DNA of 64,000 nt from Pseudomonas koreensis (GTDB taxonomy: Bacteria > Pseudomonadota > Gammaproteobacteria > Pseudomonadales > Pseudomonadaceae), in the NCBI RefSeq assembly GCF_024169245.1, contig NZ_JALJWP010000001.1, forward strand, positions 4,589,501-4,653,500, written 5' to 3'. Position numbers and translations under genes: made by a program. The notes below the pieces were generated by a model. The model saw only the letters and a list, made by a program, of their open reading frames with translations. It had not been told where the DNA came from and did no database searches. Shown in pieces: positions 36,330 through 45,677 of the stretch. The stretch's first letter is position 1; every line of letters begins with the position of its first letter.

Positions 36330-37433
36330 TTACAAAGGACGACCCACGGCGTTGCAGACGCTGGCGTTGTTGATGTTCAGGTTGTTGCCGGTGGAGTTGG
36401 TGATGAAGTTGGCGGTTACAGCGGTTTTCCAGTTGGTCGGAACCGGAATGAAACCGTGAGCGGCAGTGGCCACGGCGTTGCCCGGAGTGCTGTAGTGCTG
36501 GGTCAGGAACGCTTTGACATCAGCGGCCACGGCTGCGTCCTTGTAGCACTGGCCGAAGATGAAGTTGGTGTAAGCCGCCATGGCGTAACCGCTGGACGGG
36601 TTGGCGACCACTGGCGACCACTGCGCAGGATTGGCCGGGTTGGTTGGCAGCTGGGCCGATGCCAGTGCCGTGTTGACGTTGGCGCTGGTTGGCTGAACGC
36701 CGTTGATGCGGGCAACGACAGCGTTGCTCGCAGCGTTGACACCATCCGGACCGACGTAACCGATCGAGCCGTCAACCGCATTGACTGCGGTGGCGACATC
36801 AGCGGTGTTGGCCACACCTACCCAGTTCGACGGCAGCGCGGAACCGGCTGGCAGACGGGCGTTGGTGAAGGTGGTGTTGACCGCGAATTTGGTCGGGCAG
36901 ATCGCGTTCAGGTGACGGCTGAGGATTTCGGTGGTGCCGCTCGAAGTGCTGCGATAAACCACGCGGATGGCGGTGGTGTCGGCGGTACCCAACAACGCGC
37001 CCCAGGTAGTCTTGGTGCCAGACAACGCGTCGCACAACTGGGCGCTGGTGAGGTTGAGGGTGGTGTTGCCGGCTTTTTTGTACGGGATGGCTACCGAAGT
37101 GGCCACCGATGGCAGCTGGATCAACGGACCGTACGAAGCACCGAAGTTGGTGTTGTAGGTGCTGAGTTCCGCAGCGCTGAGGATCGAGTCGCTAGCGGCG
37201 AAATGAACAGTACCGGTGGTGCTGAACTGGGCAGCGTTGTTGGTCAGGAAAGCACTTTTGCCGATGCCGCTGCCGGTCACGGCGTAGCTGAAGTTGGCAG
37301 GCAGGATGCTGTTGGCAGAACCTTTGTACAGAGCGGCAGGCAGGGAAGCACCACCACCGGTAACGGCCATGGCTTGAGCGGAAGCCAGAGCGGCGACGGT
37401 CAGTGAGGCGGCGATCAGAGTGCGCTTGAACAT
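36330..37433 (-). CDS. PstS/DING-like phosphate-binding protein, probable Hxc substrate (LapA-like)
   Basis: The 367-aa protein has a Sec signal peptide (ending SAQAMA) and a PstS-type fold: VTGGGASLPAALY at the mature N-terminus, TGSGIGKSAFLT, and a phosphate-loop region VYRSTSSGTTEILSRHLN. DING-family proteins begin DINGGGA; here the motif is VTGGGA. In P. aeruginosa the gene beside hxcS is LapA, a DING-type low-molecular-weight alkaline phosphatase exported by Hxc (from memory). Position and family suggest the same role. GGAGA lies before the ATG at 37433; the frame extends far upstream without a ribosome site and includes REP sequence, so that extension is rejected. Confidence 0.85.
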   Translation of the reverse strand: MFKRTLIAASLTVAALASAQAMAVTGGGASLPAALYKGSANSILPANFSYAVTGSGIGKSAFLTNNAAQFSTTGTVHFAASDSILSAAELSTYNTNFGASYGPLIQLPSVATSVAIPYKKAGNTTLNLTSAQLCDALSGTKTTWGALLGTADTTAIRVVYRSTSSGTTEILSRHLNAICPTKFAVNTTFTNARLPAGSALPSNWVGVANTADVATAVNAVDGSIGYVGPDGVNAASNAVVARINGVQPTSANVNTALASAQLPTNPANPAQWSPVVANPSSGYAMAAYTNFIFGQCYKDAAVAADVKAFLTQHYSTPGNAVATAAHGFIPVPTNWKTAVTANFITNSTGNNLNINNASVCNAVGRPL

Positions 37434-37771
37434 GAAGAATCTCCTTTTCAACTTGGTTTGGAACACAGGTTTCGGAAGGCTTGCATGACACCGGGAGGGT
37501 CCACCGCAGTGGAGCCGCAGGGAGAAATTCGCAGTTTCCGGTGACAGATAAAGGAAAAAACCTCGGGAGCTGCGGGGGGATTTTTGCGCGGGTTTCTCGG
37601 GTGTTTGCGGTGATCGGCGGGCGCTCTGGAGCGGGGTTTTCGCTGAATCGGGCTGGAGCCGGTGACGGGTCGTTGCAGATGACAGAATGGAGAACCCGAG
37701 GATGGTTCTTTTGAGGCTCGGGTGATGCTGAAGTCCTGGAAAAAAATTGGATTGTTTGTTGCCCTCTCTGG

Positions 37772-37870
37772 CCTCTTCGCGAGCAAGCTCGCTCCCACAG
37801 GGATTGATGTTGTTAATGCAATTTACTTCACAACACCGAACACTGTGGGAGCGAGCTTGCTCGCGAAGGG
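37772..37870. repeat. REPIN-type inverted repeat
   Basis: CTTCGCGAGCAAGCTCGCTC with CCACAG and the inverse CTGTGGGAGCGAGCTTGCTC with GCGAAG flank a ~40-bp spacer. It lies in the ~470-bp gap between hxcS and the phosphate-binding-protein gene. That gap holds no other gene but must contain the latter's promoter. Confidence 0.9.
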
Positions 37871-37906
37871 GCCGGCCCAAACAGCATCAGTACTTCAGAC
37901 ACACCG

Positions 37907-39118
37907 CTACTGGACCAACTGATTGATCTCAATAATCGGCAACAACACCGCCATCACAATCACCAGTACCACCCCGCCCATCACCACAATCATCAGCGGC
38001 TCGAGCAACGCGGTCATGCCCATCGCCCGCCGTTCGATATCCCGCGACAACGTCTGCGCCGCGCGCTCGAGCATCGGCGGCAGCGAGCCGGTTTTCTCGC
38101 CGCTGGCGATCAGGTGAATCAGCACCGGCGGGAAAACATTCTCCACCCGCAACGCGGCGGCGAGGTTGACGCCTTCGCGCACTTTAGCCGTGGCCTCGCT
38201 GACACTCAGGCTCAAGCGGTCGTTGGACAGCGTCTGCCGCGCCGCTTCCAGTGCGCGCAACAACGGCACGCCGGCGCCGCCGAGGATCGCCAGAGTGGAT
38301 GCGAATCGCGCGGTGTTCAGCCCGAGAATGAAACGCCCGAACAGCGGCAACTTCAGCACCCGGTGATGCCAACTCAGGCGCGCTGCCGGATTGCGCAAAT
38401 ACAAACGCCAACTCCAGAACGCCCCGGCGATGACCGCTGCGCACAACCAACCCCACGCCCGGATGAAATCACTGGCGGTGAGCATCGCCAGCGTCAGCCC
38501 CGGCAAATCCTGCCGCGCCTGAGAAAACGCGCTGACCACCTGCGGCACCACGTAGCTGAGCAGGAAAATCACAATGCCGATCGACACCAGCCCGACCACA
38601 CCCGGATAGATGAACGCGGTAAGAATCTTGCCGCGCAGGTTGTTGCGTTCCTCGATGTAGTCAGCCAGTCGCTCCATCACCTGGGCCAGATCGCCGGACT
38701 CTTCGCCAGCGGCAATCAGCGCGCGGTAAATTTCGGGAAAATCCCGTGGCCGCGACGCCAGCGATTCCGCCAGACGCATGCCGCTGCGCACATCGGCGCG
38801 CACGGCGCTGAGGGTGTGGGCGATGTGTTTTTTCTCGGCCTGCTCGACCGTCGCGCTCAGCGCTGCTTCGAGCGGCAGACTGGCGCCGAGCAGGCTCGCC
38901 AGTTGCCGCGTGGCCCAAGCGAGGTCGTTGTCGGAGAGTTTGGCGCTGAACAATCCGCCGCCACCGTGTCGGGCAACGTTGCTTTCTTCGTGCACCGACA
39001 ATGCCGTCAAACCGCGTCCGCGCAAGGCACTGAACGCCGCGCTCTGGCTGTCCGCCTCCAAGTGCCCGGACTCGATTTTTCCGCTGGCATCCGCCGCTTC
39101 AAAGCGATAGCGATTCAT
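37907..39118 (-). CDS. hxcS: Type II secretion inner-membrane platform protein GspF (HxcS)
   Basis: The 403-aa GspF-type protein forms the inner-membrane platform that the secretion ATPase acts on. It has an N-terminal cytoplasmic segment ([20 protein letters not shown]) and two repeated GspF domains, each with LAWATRQLASLLGASLPLEA- or FASTLAILGGAGVPLLRALE-like openings. Three hydrophobic segments are visible (near residues 170-195, 220-240 and the last 30 residues). It is the last gene of the hxcTXYZQRS operon, overlapping hxcR by one base. The symbol is given by synteny with P. aeruginosa. Confidence 0.93.
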   Translation of the reverse strand: MNRYRFEAADASGKIESGHLEADSQSAAFSALRGRGLTALSVHEESNVARHGGGGLFSAKLSDNDLAWATRQLASLLGASLPLEAALSATVEQAEKKHIAHTLSAVRADVRSGMRLAESLASRPRDFPEIYRALIAAGEESGDLAQVMERLADYIEERNNLRGKILTAFIYPGVVGLVSIGIVIFLLSYVVPQVVSAFSQARQDLPGLTLAMLTASDFIRAWGWLCAAVIAGAFWSWRLYLRNPAARLSWHHRVLKLPLFGRFILGLNTARFASTLAILGGAGVPLLRALEAARQTLSNDRLSLSVSEATAKVREGVNLAAALRVENVFPPVLIHLIASGEKTGSLPPMLERAAQTLSRDIERRAMGMTALLEPLMIVVMGGVVLVIVMAVLLPIIEINQLVQ

Positions 39119-40533
39119 CAGGCGTCCCGTGTCACACGAAGGATTTCTTCCGGCGCGGTGGCACCGCTGCGAATCCAGCGTTCACCGTCCTCGCGCAGGC
39201 TAAACATCCCCGCTTTCGATGCCGCCGCGCGCAAGGCCTGCTCCCCTGCCCCTTGGTGAATCAGCGTGCGGATGTCGTCGTCGATGCAAAACAATTCGTG
39301 GATCCCGGTGCGGCCGCTGTAACCGGTGTGATTGCACGCCGCGCAACCGACCGGGCGCCAGGTGCCGGGCGTGGCTGGGTCTTCCTGTTTGCACTGATTG
39401 CACAGGCGGCGCACCAAGCGTTGCGCAAGCACGCCGAGCATCGACGAGGCCAGCAGAAACGGTTCGACGCCCATGTCGACCAAGCGGTTGACCGCCGACA
39501 CCGCGTCGTTGGTGTGCAGCGTCGCCAGCACCAAGTGCCCGGTGAGCGAAGCCTGCACCGCGATTTGCGCGGTCTCGAGATCGCGGATCTCGCCGATCAT
39601 GATGATGTCCGGGTCCTGGCGCAGAATCGCCCGCAGCGCCAGGGCAAAGGTCATGTCGATCTTGGCGTTGACCTGAATCTGGCTGATCCCCGGCAGGTCG
39701 TATTCGACCGGATCTTCCACGGTGAGGATGTTACTGGTGCTCGCATCCAGCCGCGCCAGCGCCGCGTACAGGCTGGTGGTTTTGCCGCTGCCGGTCGGCC
39801 CCGTGACGAGGACGATGCCGTGGGGCTGGCGGATCAGGTGGTCGAGTTTGGCCAGCACCTGCGCATCCATGCCGAGGGTTTCCAGATGCAAGCGCCCGGC
39901 CTGTTTGTCGAGCAGGCGCATCACCACGCGTTCGCCATGGCCGGTCGGCACCGTCGACACACGAATATCGATCGGCCGCCCCGCTACGCGCAACGCGATG
40001 CGACCGTCCTGGGGCAGGCGTTTTTCGGCGATGTCGAGCTGGGCCATGATCTTGATCCGCGACACCAGCGCACCGTGCAACGCCTTGCGCGGCGAGACCA
40101 CATCACGCAGGGTGCCGTCGACGCGGTAGCGCACCACTGAATGGGTTTCGAACGGCTCGATATGAATGTCGCTGGCCTCGTCGCGCGCGGCTTGGGTGAG
40201 CAAGGCGTTGATCATGCGAATCACCGGCGCGCCGTCCTGGGTGTCGAGCAGGTCGGTGATTTCCGGCATGTCCTGCATCAGCCGATCGAGATCGACTTCG
40301 TTTTCCGCCGCGCCGACCACCGCCGCCGCACTGCCGGTGTCGGCGTAAGCGCTGGCGAGCAATCCATCCAGTTCATCGTCGCGCACGCGCTGTATCGTGG
40401 TCGCACCGAACTGACGCCGCGCCTCACTGATCGACCAGCCCGGTGTCGATGGGCACACCGTCAGCACATCGTCGCGCAGCAGAATCCGCTGCGCCTTGGC
40501 CCAGGCATACGGCAACCGACTCACGACAAGCAC
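39118..40533 (-). CDS. hxcR: Type II secretion ATPase GspE (HxcR)
   Basis: The 471-aa protein is the cytoplasmic motor of type II secretion. It has Walker [11 protein letters not shown] near residue 248, the Asp box [14 protein letters not shown], Walker [13 protein letters not shown], the His box [13 protein letters not shown], and a C-terminal tetracysteine zinc element (CNQC ... CAAC). The N-terminus is short compared with XcpR. It lies about 155 bp after hxcQ, and this gap is filled by a REP inverted repeat, so expression of hxcRS may differ from that of the upstream genes. Confidence 0.94.
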   Translation of the reverse strand: MLVVSRLPYAWAKAQRILLRDDVLTVCPSTPGWSISEARRQFGATTIQRVRDDELDGLLASAYADTGSAAAVVGAAENEVDLDRLMQDMPEITDLLDTQDGAPVIRMINALLTQAARDEASDIHIEPFETHSVVRYRVDGTLRDVVSPRKALHGALVSRIKIMAQLDIAEKRLPQDGRIALRVAGRPIDIRVSTVPTGHGERVVMRLLDKQAGRLHLETLGMDAQVLAKLDHLIRQPHGIVLVTGPTGSGKTTSLYAALARLDASTSNILTVEDPVEYDLPGISQIQVNAKIDMTFALALRAILRQDPDIIMIGEIRDLETAQIAVQASLTGHLVLATLHTNDAVSAVNRLVDMGVEPFLLASSMLGVLAQRLVRRLCNQCKQEDPATPGTWRPVGCAACNHTGYSGRTGIHELFCIDDDIRTLIHQGAGEQALRAAASKAGMFSLREDGERWIRSGATAPEEILRVTRDA

Positions 40534-40538
40534 CTCCG

Positions 40539-40653
40539 TGTAGGAGCTGCCGAAGGCTGCGATCTTTTGATCTTGATCTTGATCTTGATCTTGATCTGCA
40601 GCGGCATCGAAAAAAGCAAAAGCAAAAGATCGCAGCCTTCGGCAGCTCCTACA
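40539..40653. repeat. REP inverted repeat with TTGATC hexamer tract, inside the hxc operon
   Basis: TGTAGGAGCTGCCGAAGGCT with GCGATCTTTTG, and its exact inverse ending TCGGCAGCTCCTACA, frame a spacer. The left arm runs into five tandem TTGATC units (40567-40596). The whole element sits between hxcQ and hxcR within the secretion operon and can fold into a long hairpin in the mRNA. Confidence 0.92.
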
Positions 40654-40687
40654 GGTCCGTTTTCCAAATCAAGAGGTGTCGTCAGAG

Positions 40688-43054
40688 TCATTGAATGGGC
40701 ACCGCTTTGATCGTTGCGCGCGGGCCTGACGTGGGTAAAACCGCCGGCACACCTTGCGCCGCCGCTGGCAATTGCGGCGCCTGCATGTCCGGCATCGCCC
40801 AGCTGCGTTCCGGTTGCAAGCCGCCCTGGGCGCGGCGCATGAAGTCGTAGCGGTTGAGGGTGATGCTGCGCCCCGCTTCGCTGTCGCGGATGATGTACGG
40901 GCGCAGGAACACCATCAGGTTGGTCTTGGTGATCGCCCGGCGTTCGTTGCGAAACAGCGCGCCGAGTCCCGGGATCGTCGACAGCCACGGCACCGCATCA
41001 TTGCTCTGGCTGTAACCGTCCTGGAGCAAACCACCGAGGACCATGATCTGCCCGTCGTCGAGCAGAATGCTGGTGTCGATCGCCCGTTTGTTGGTGACGA
41101 TGCCCGCCGAGGTCACGCTGTTGGACGCGCGCTCATCGATGCTGCTGACTTCCTGATAGATATCCAGCTTGACCGTGCCGCCCTCGGAAATCTGCGGGCG
41201 CACGTTGAGCTTGAGGCCGACCTCTTCGCGGGTCACGGTCTGGAACGGGTTGTTGCTGGTGCCCCCGCCGCCAGTGACGTAGCTGCCGCTGACAAACGGA
41301 ATGGTCTGGCCGACAAAGATGCTCGCTGCTTCGTTGTCCAGGGTCAGCAGGTTCGGCGTCGACAGCACGTTGGTACCGCCCTTGCTCTTCAGCGCCCGCG
41401 CCAGCACTTTCAGGTCGAGAATCTTGCCGATGCCCGGGATGTCGACCGTGCCGTTGACGTAGCCGAGGTTCAAACCCTGCGGCAGTACGTCGATGCTGTT
41501 CTTGGCACCGGTGTTGAGCCCCGCGCCTCCCAAATTGGCGCCACCGATCACGCCTTTGCCGCCGAGGTTACCGGTCTGCCATTGCACACCGAATTCACTG
41601 GCATCGTCCTCGCCAACCTCGACGATCAGGCTTTCGATCACCACTTGCGCACGGCGCTGGTCGAGCAGATCGATAACCTCACGCAAGTTGCGATATAGCG
41701 GCTCTGGCGCGGAAATCAGTAGCGTGTTGGTGGTGGCATCCGCCTGAATCGTCACCCCGCCGGCGCTGAAGGCAACGTTCTGTTCGCTGCTCTGCGTACC
41801 ACCACTACTGCTGCTGCCGCCACTGCCCTGCGCATAGCTGCCGCCAGTTCCGCCGCTGCCAGTCGTCGTTGAAGTGCCGGTGCTCGGCGTACTGCTCTGG
41901 CCGTTTTGCCCGGCATTGCCGCCAGTGCTGCTGCCCATGGCGCTGAGCACCGAACGCGCCGCGTCGCTGCTGCCGCTGTCACTCTCGCCGGTGAGCAAAC
42001 CGCGCAACGCCTGCGCCAGTTTCGCTGCCTGGGCGTTGCGCAGATACACCACATGCAGATTGCTCGGATTGCTCTGCGCGTTGTCGAGTTTGTAGATCAG
42101 GTTGCGCGCCAGCTCGGTGCGCTCGGGGCTGCCGGCGCGGATGATGATGGTGTTCGAGCGCGGGTCGCCGATCACGGCGATTTTCTGCGTCGGATCATTG
42201 CCCGGCGCGTCGAGCAAGTCGGCCACCATCGGTGCGATGTCGGCGGCGATGCCGTTCTGGATCTGCACCACATCGGTGTCGATCGCGCTCGGCGTGTCGA
42301 TGCTCTCGATCAGCTGCGCAACGCGGGTTAGGTTCTCGGCGTAATCAGTGATTACCACGGTGTTGTTGCCCGGATAGGCATTGATCGGATTGTTCGGCGA
42401 AACGATCGGGCGCAGCACCGGGATCAGGTTTACCGCGTTTTCGTATTGCAGGCGAAACGTGCGCGTGAGCATGCCGTTGCCGGCCGGTTTGTCGGCGCTG
42501 TAGATCGGCCCGCCGAGCAGTTTGGCGTCGGCCTCGGGAACCACCTGCGCAACGCCGCCGACATCGACCACACTGAAGCCTTGCATGCGCAACGCCGCGA
42601 GCAGCATGTCGTAAGCCTGCCGCGCCGGCACCTGACCTTCCGAGACCAGGGTCAGATTGCCCTTGACCCGAGGATCAACGAGAAACTGCTGCCCGGTAGC
42701 ACGCGACAGCGCCCGTACCACCGCCTGAATATCCGCCTCGACAAAATTCAGCGTCACCGGTTGCTCGCCCAACGGATTGCGCGCCACCGCGTTGCTCGGC
42801 GCGCCACCGCTACTGCGCCCGCGCTGACTGATGTTGTGCAATTGCTTCGGCACCGGCCGCGCCTGGGCCTGCGCGCGCTCGCGATCAGCCACCGCATCGC
42901 CGCTGCGCTGGGTGTTGGCCAGCGGCCTGCCGAGTTCACTGTCGACCAACAGCGGCGGCTGATTCTGCGGCGCCGTGGTGCTGTTGCACGCGCTCAATGC
43001 CATCAGCAACAACGGCAGCGCCAGACGTGCCGGTTTGCAGCGTGACTCCTTCAT
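40688..43054 (-). CDS. hxcQ: Type II secretion outer-membrane liposecretin GspD (HxcQ)
   Basis: The 788-aa secretin forms the outer-membrane channel. It starts with a lipoprotein signal (LLLMALSAC, lipidated cysteine about residue 23), matching the self-piloted liposecretin HxcQ of P. aeruginosa rather than an ordinary secretin. N0 (VTLNFVEADIQAVVRALSRA), N1, N2 and N3 modules follow, N3 interrupted by a Gly/Ser/Thr-rich loop. The secretin core is IVTNKRAIDTSILLDDGQIM ... VPWLSTIPGLGALFRNER. The start overlaps hxcZ (ATGA). Confidence 0.95.
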   Translation of the reverse strand: MKESRCKPARLALPLLLMALSACNSTTAPQNQPPLLVDSELGRPLANTQRSGDAVADRERAQAQARPVPKQLHNISQRGRSSGGAPSNAVARNPLGEQPVTLNFVEADIQAVVRALSRATGQQFLVDPRVKGNLTLVSEGQVPARQAYDMLLAALRMQGFSVVDVGGVAQVVPEADAKLLGGPIYSADKPAGNGMLTRTFRLQYENAVNLIPVLRPIVSPNNPINAYPGNNTVVITDYAENLTRVAQLIESIDTPSAIDTDVVQIQNGIAADIAPMVADLLDAPGNDPTQKIAVIGDPRSNTIIIRAGSPERTELARNLIYKLDNAQSNPSNLHVVYLRNAQAAKLAQALRGLLTGESDSGSSDAARSVLSAMGSSTGGNAGQNGQSSTPSTGTSTTTGSGGTGGSYAQGSGGSSSSGGTQSSEQNVAFSAGGVTIQADATTNTLLISAPEPLYRNLREVIDLLDQRRAQVVIESLIVEVGEDDASEFGVQWQTGNLGGKGVIGGANLGGAGLNTGAKNSIDVLPQGLNLGYVNGTVDIPGIGKILDLKVLARALKSKGGTNVLSTPNLLTLDNEAASIFVGQTIPFVSGSYVTGGGGTSNNPFQTVTREEVGLKLNVRPQISEGGTVKLDIYQEVSSIDERASNSVTSAGIVTNKRAIDTSILLDDGQIMVLGGLLQDGYSQSNDAVPWLSTIPGLGALFRNERRAITKTNLMVFLRPYIIRDSEAGRSITLNRYDFMRRAQGGLQPERSWAMPDMQAPQLPAAAQGVPAVLPTSGPRATIKAVPIQ

Positions 43055-43599
43055 GAAGCTTCCTTAGCGCCCTGCGCCTGATCCATGCGAACGGTGCCTG
43101 ACAATGTGCCGGCGGTGACATCGGTCGAGGTTTCGTTTGCGCGTTGCAACTGCGCCTCGACCACCTGCAGAGAAAGTTGTGACGGCTGGCTGAGCAGCCA
43201 GTCGAGCAGCGCATCGGCCGGCGCGGCGTCGACATTCAACTGCCACGCCCCGCCGTCTGCTGCTTGTAATTGGTAATGCCCGGCCAGCCCCGCCGCTTGC
43301 AGACTTTGCTCCAGCGACTGGCCAACGCTTTGCCCCTGCGGCCGCACGTTGACGCTGCGCAACAGCACTTCCAGCGCCTCGGTTTGTGCGCGCAACTTGG
43401 GCGTTTCGCTCTGCCAAAAAGTGATCCTGGCCAATGGCGGCTGGACCAGCGTCAGCCAGATCAACAGACCGACAAGCACCAGCGCCATGCCGCCGACCAT
43501 GCGTTTTTCGCGCAGCGCCAATGGCTGCCAACGCGCCTGCAACTGGCTGCTGAAGCGCTGCCAGCGCGCACGGTAAATCGCCAGCGTCGCCCTACTCAT
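43051..43599 (-). CDS. hxcZ: Type II secretion protein GspM (HxcZ)
   Basis: The 182-aa protein has a short cytoplasmic N-terminus (MSRATLAIYRARWQRFSSQL), one transmembrane segment (GGMALVLVGLLIWLTLV) and a periplasmic domain, as GspM proteins do; it would pair with HxcY. The start at 43599 overlaps the hxcY stop by eight bases (ATGAGTAG); an upstream in-frame ATG at 43617 is also possible. Its end overlaps hxcQ. Confidence 0.88.
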   Translation of the reverse strand: MSRATLAIYRARWQRFSSQLQARWQPLALREKRMVGGMALVLVGLLIWLTLVQPPLARITFWQSETPKLRAQTEALEVLLRSVNVRPQGQSVGQSLEQSLQAAGLAGHYQLQAADGGAWQLNVDAAPADALLDWLLSQPSQLSLQVVEAQLQRANETSTDVTAGTLSGTVRMDQAQGAKEAS

Positions 43600-44713
43600 C
43601 GTCTGCTCCGCTGTCATCGTCTTCGTTGGTGTTGGCGCTGGATTCATCGCTCGGCCGCAGCGTCCAGCCTTGGTCATCGGCAGTGACGCTGATGCCGGCC
43701 TGGGCCAACGTGCTTTGCCAGTCCTTGTCGTTGCCGCCACGGTTTGCGTCGCTGAGCAGCGCCAGTTGCAAGACGCCGTCGCGATAGGTCAGGCGCTCGA
43801 CACTGCCGGCCATAAACGGCATGCCTGTACCGGCCTGCAACACCAGCCGATTGAAGTTCTGCGCCGGATCATCGACCACGCCTTTTTGCCGCTGCTCCAG
43901 CTGCTGACGCGCCTGTTGCAGCGGGTTGAGAATCACCGGTAATTCGGGAAACGCCTGCTTCACCCGCTGACTCATCTGCGCCTTCAACTGCTGCCCCTGC
44001 CGCGCTTCGCGGGCGGCGTACAGATTCAGCCCGACCACCCAGACTGCCACCGCCAAAGCCACACAGCCGACCGCACGACCCCAGCCACGTTGCTCGCCGC
44101 CGCTTTGCTGCAGACCGCCGTGCAAACCCCAACCGGGCAAGGGACCGATCCAGCGCTGTGCTGATCCGGCTTCGAACGACGCCTCGTCAACTTCGTCACC
44201 GAGCAACGGCTCGACCTGCGCACTGTTCAAACTCTCGCGCCGGAGCAGATGACCGTCCGCCACACAAGCGACAACCCCCGGCAGCACCGGCAAGCTGTAC
44301 GGCGCCGGATACAAACCGCGCAGGCTCAACCCCGCCTGCTTGAGCACCGCCACCAGACCCTGCAAATGCTGCCGCGAAACCCAGGCAATCTGCACCTGCC
44401 CGCTCGCATCGCGAGGGCTGTGAGCGATATGCATCTGGCTGCTGTCGCCGAGCATCAACGCCTGCGCCGCGCACTGCACAGCGGCTGCCGTTTTGTTCGC
44501 GGGCAGCGGCGGCAGATCAATGCTGGCGAGCAGGCTGTCGGCCGGATGCAGAAAACACAGCAATGGCGGCTGTTTCGGCCGTTGCCCCAACTGACTCAAA
44601 GTGAGCCGCTCCTCACGGATGACCTGCCCCTGACGATCCAGCCAGGCGCAGCTCAATTCGCTGTGCAACTCCAGCTCCGCCAATGGCGGCAACGCGACGC
44701 GCAACTGGCTCAT
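43592..44713 (-). CDS. hxcY: Type II secretion protein GspL (HxcY)
   Basis: The 373-aa protein has an actin-like cytoplasmic domain (MSQLRVALPPLAELELHSEL onward), one transmembrane segment near residues 215-235 (AVGCVALAVAVWVVGLNLYA) and a periplasmic ferredoxin-like domain, the layout of GspL. GspL docks the ATPase HxcR to the membrane platform. Its C-terminus ends in an acidic tail (NTNEDDDSGADDE). It overlaps both neighbours, hxcX and hxcZ. Confidence 0.9.
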   Translation of the reverse strand: MSQLRVALPPLAELELHSELSCAWLDRQGQVIREERLTLSQLGQRPKQPPLLCFLHPADSLLASIDLPPLPANKTAAAVQCAAQALMLGDSSQMHIAHSPRDASGQVQIAWVSRQHLQGLVAVLKQAGLSLRGLYPAPYSLPVLPGVVACVADGHLLRRESLNSAQVEPLLGDEVDEASFEAGSAQRWIGPLPGWGLHGGLQQSGGEQRGWGRAVGCVALAVAVWVVGLNLYAAREARQGQQLKAQMSQRVKQAFPELPVILNPLQQARQQLEQRQKGVVDDPAQNFNRLVLQAGTGMPFMAGSVERLTYRDGVLQLALLSDANRGGNDKDWQSTLAQAGISVTADDQGWTLRPSDESSANTNEDDDSGADDE

Positions 44714-45669
44714 GCGCCCACCCGCGACCAGATCACCTGCGGCAGCCGATCCTCACTGCGATGCAGCAACGCGTCGAGGCTGACCCGGCGCTGATCACGC
44801 CGCGCTTCACCGCGCAAACGAAACCAGTCACTGGTGATGCCGACCTTGACGCTGCTCACTTCCAACTGCGGCATGCGCAAGCGGTTCACAAAATCGCCGC
44901 GATTGATAAACCAGCGCCCGGCGTCACGCTCGGCAATCAACGCCGTCGCCCGCTCCAGCGAAAGCCCCGGCACATACGCCGCCAGCACCTGCGCCGTGGC
45001 GGTGTTGCCGTTGATCCACGTCGTCGCCGGAATCACCGTCACGTACGGCGCCAGTTGGCCGATCAGCGCATCCGTCACGCCTTCGACGCTGCGCAAATCA
45101 TCCAGCGTGCGCAGCATCGGCACCTTCGGCTGTGGCGGTTTGTGATCGGCATCGGGCGAAGTCGCGCGGCCACTGTCGAAACCGGCTTTGCCCGTCGCGC
45201 CAATCTGCGCATTCAGCAGATGCGGATACCCGGCAATCACCCGCTGACGAATGCGCTGCCCGACAACGGCGCTCACACCAATCAGCTCGCACAAACGCTC
45301 AAACGCCTGCACCTGCGCCTCATCGATGCGCTCATTGGCGACCAGATTGCGCAGGTTGAACTTGCCCTGCTCGTCCTCCAGCCGCCCGGCAAAACCCGCA
45401 GCCAGCAACGGCTGCGCCCAAGGCTGGTCACGCCGGGTCAACGGATCACGCAGCCGCGCATCCCAGAGCAACTGCCGGCTGATCTCCAGACCACCCTGCG
45501 TCACCCAACGCCCCTGCACCCGCTGCTGATCGGCCTCCAGTGCACGGGTCGCCACGCTCTGGCGCGTCAACATCCCCGCCGCAATCACCGCCACCACCGC
45601 CGCAATCAACAACGCGCTGATAATCGCCATGCCCCGTTGCTTCGCCCCGTTGAGCGAACCTGTGTTCAC
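44710..45669 (-). CDS. hxcX: Type II secretion minor pseudopilin GspK (HxcX)
   Basis: The protein is about 319 aa. It has a prepilin-type N-terminus in which the cleavage glycine is followed by MAIISALLIAAVVAVIAAG; as in GspK proteins there is no glutamate at +5. The globular part includes GGLEISRQLLWDARLRDPLT and repeated helix-hairpin-helix-like segments (LRSVEGVTDALIGQLAPYVT). GTG at 45669 is the likely start, with AAGG upstream; the frame is open to 45690. It caps the tip of the pseudopilus. Translation overlaps hxcY. Confidence 0.88.
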   Translation of the reverse strand: MNTGSLNGAKQRGMAIISALLIAAVVAVIAAGMLTRQSVATRALEADQQRVQGRWVTQGGLEISRQLLWDARLRDPLTRRDQPWAQPLLAAGFAGRLEDEQGKFNLRNLVANERIDEAQVQAFERLCELIGVSAVVGQRIRQRVIAGYPHLLNAQIGATGKAGFDSGRATSPDADHKPPQPKVPMLRTLDDLRSVEGVTDALIGQLAPYVTVIPATTWINGNTATAQVLAAYVPGLSLERATALIAERDAGRWFINRGDFVNRLRMPQLEVSSVKVGITSDWFRLRGEARRDQRRVSLDALLHRSEDRLPQVIWSRVGA

Positions 45670-45677
45670 GGCCGGCC

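Noticed and set aside
37500-37700. PhoB box upstream of the DING-like gene, expected from the P. aeruginosa regulation.
   Set aside because: Only a single CTGTCAT half-site (minus strand, about 37679-37685) was found, without a second copy at the 11-bp spacing. Phosphate control remains inferred from synteny only.
37434-37880. In-frame N-terminal extension of the DING-like gene.
   Set aside because: The extension translates a REP element and lacks a ribosome site, whereas the ATG at 37433 has GGAGA and begins a clean signal peptide.
40567-40596. Five TTGATC repeats considered as a CRISPR or phase-variation tract.
   Set aside because: They are tandem hexamers without spacers, so not CRISPR. 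They lie outside any coding region, so they do not shift a reading frame.
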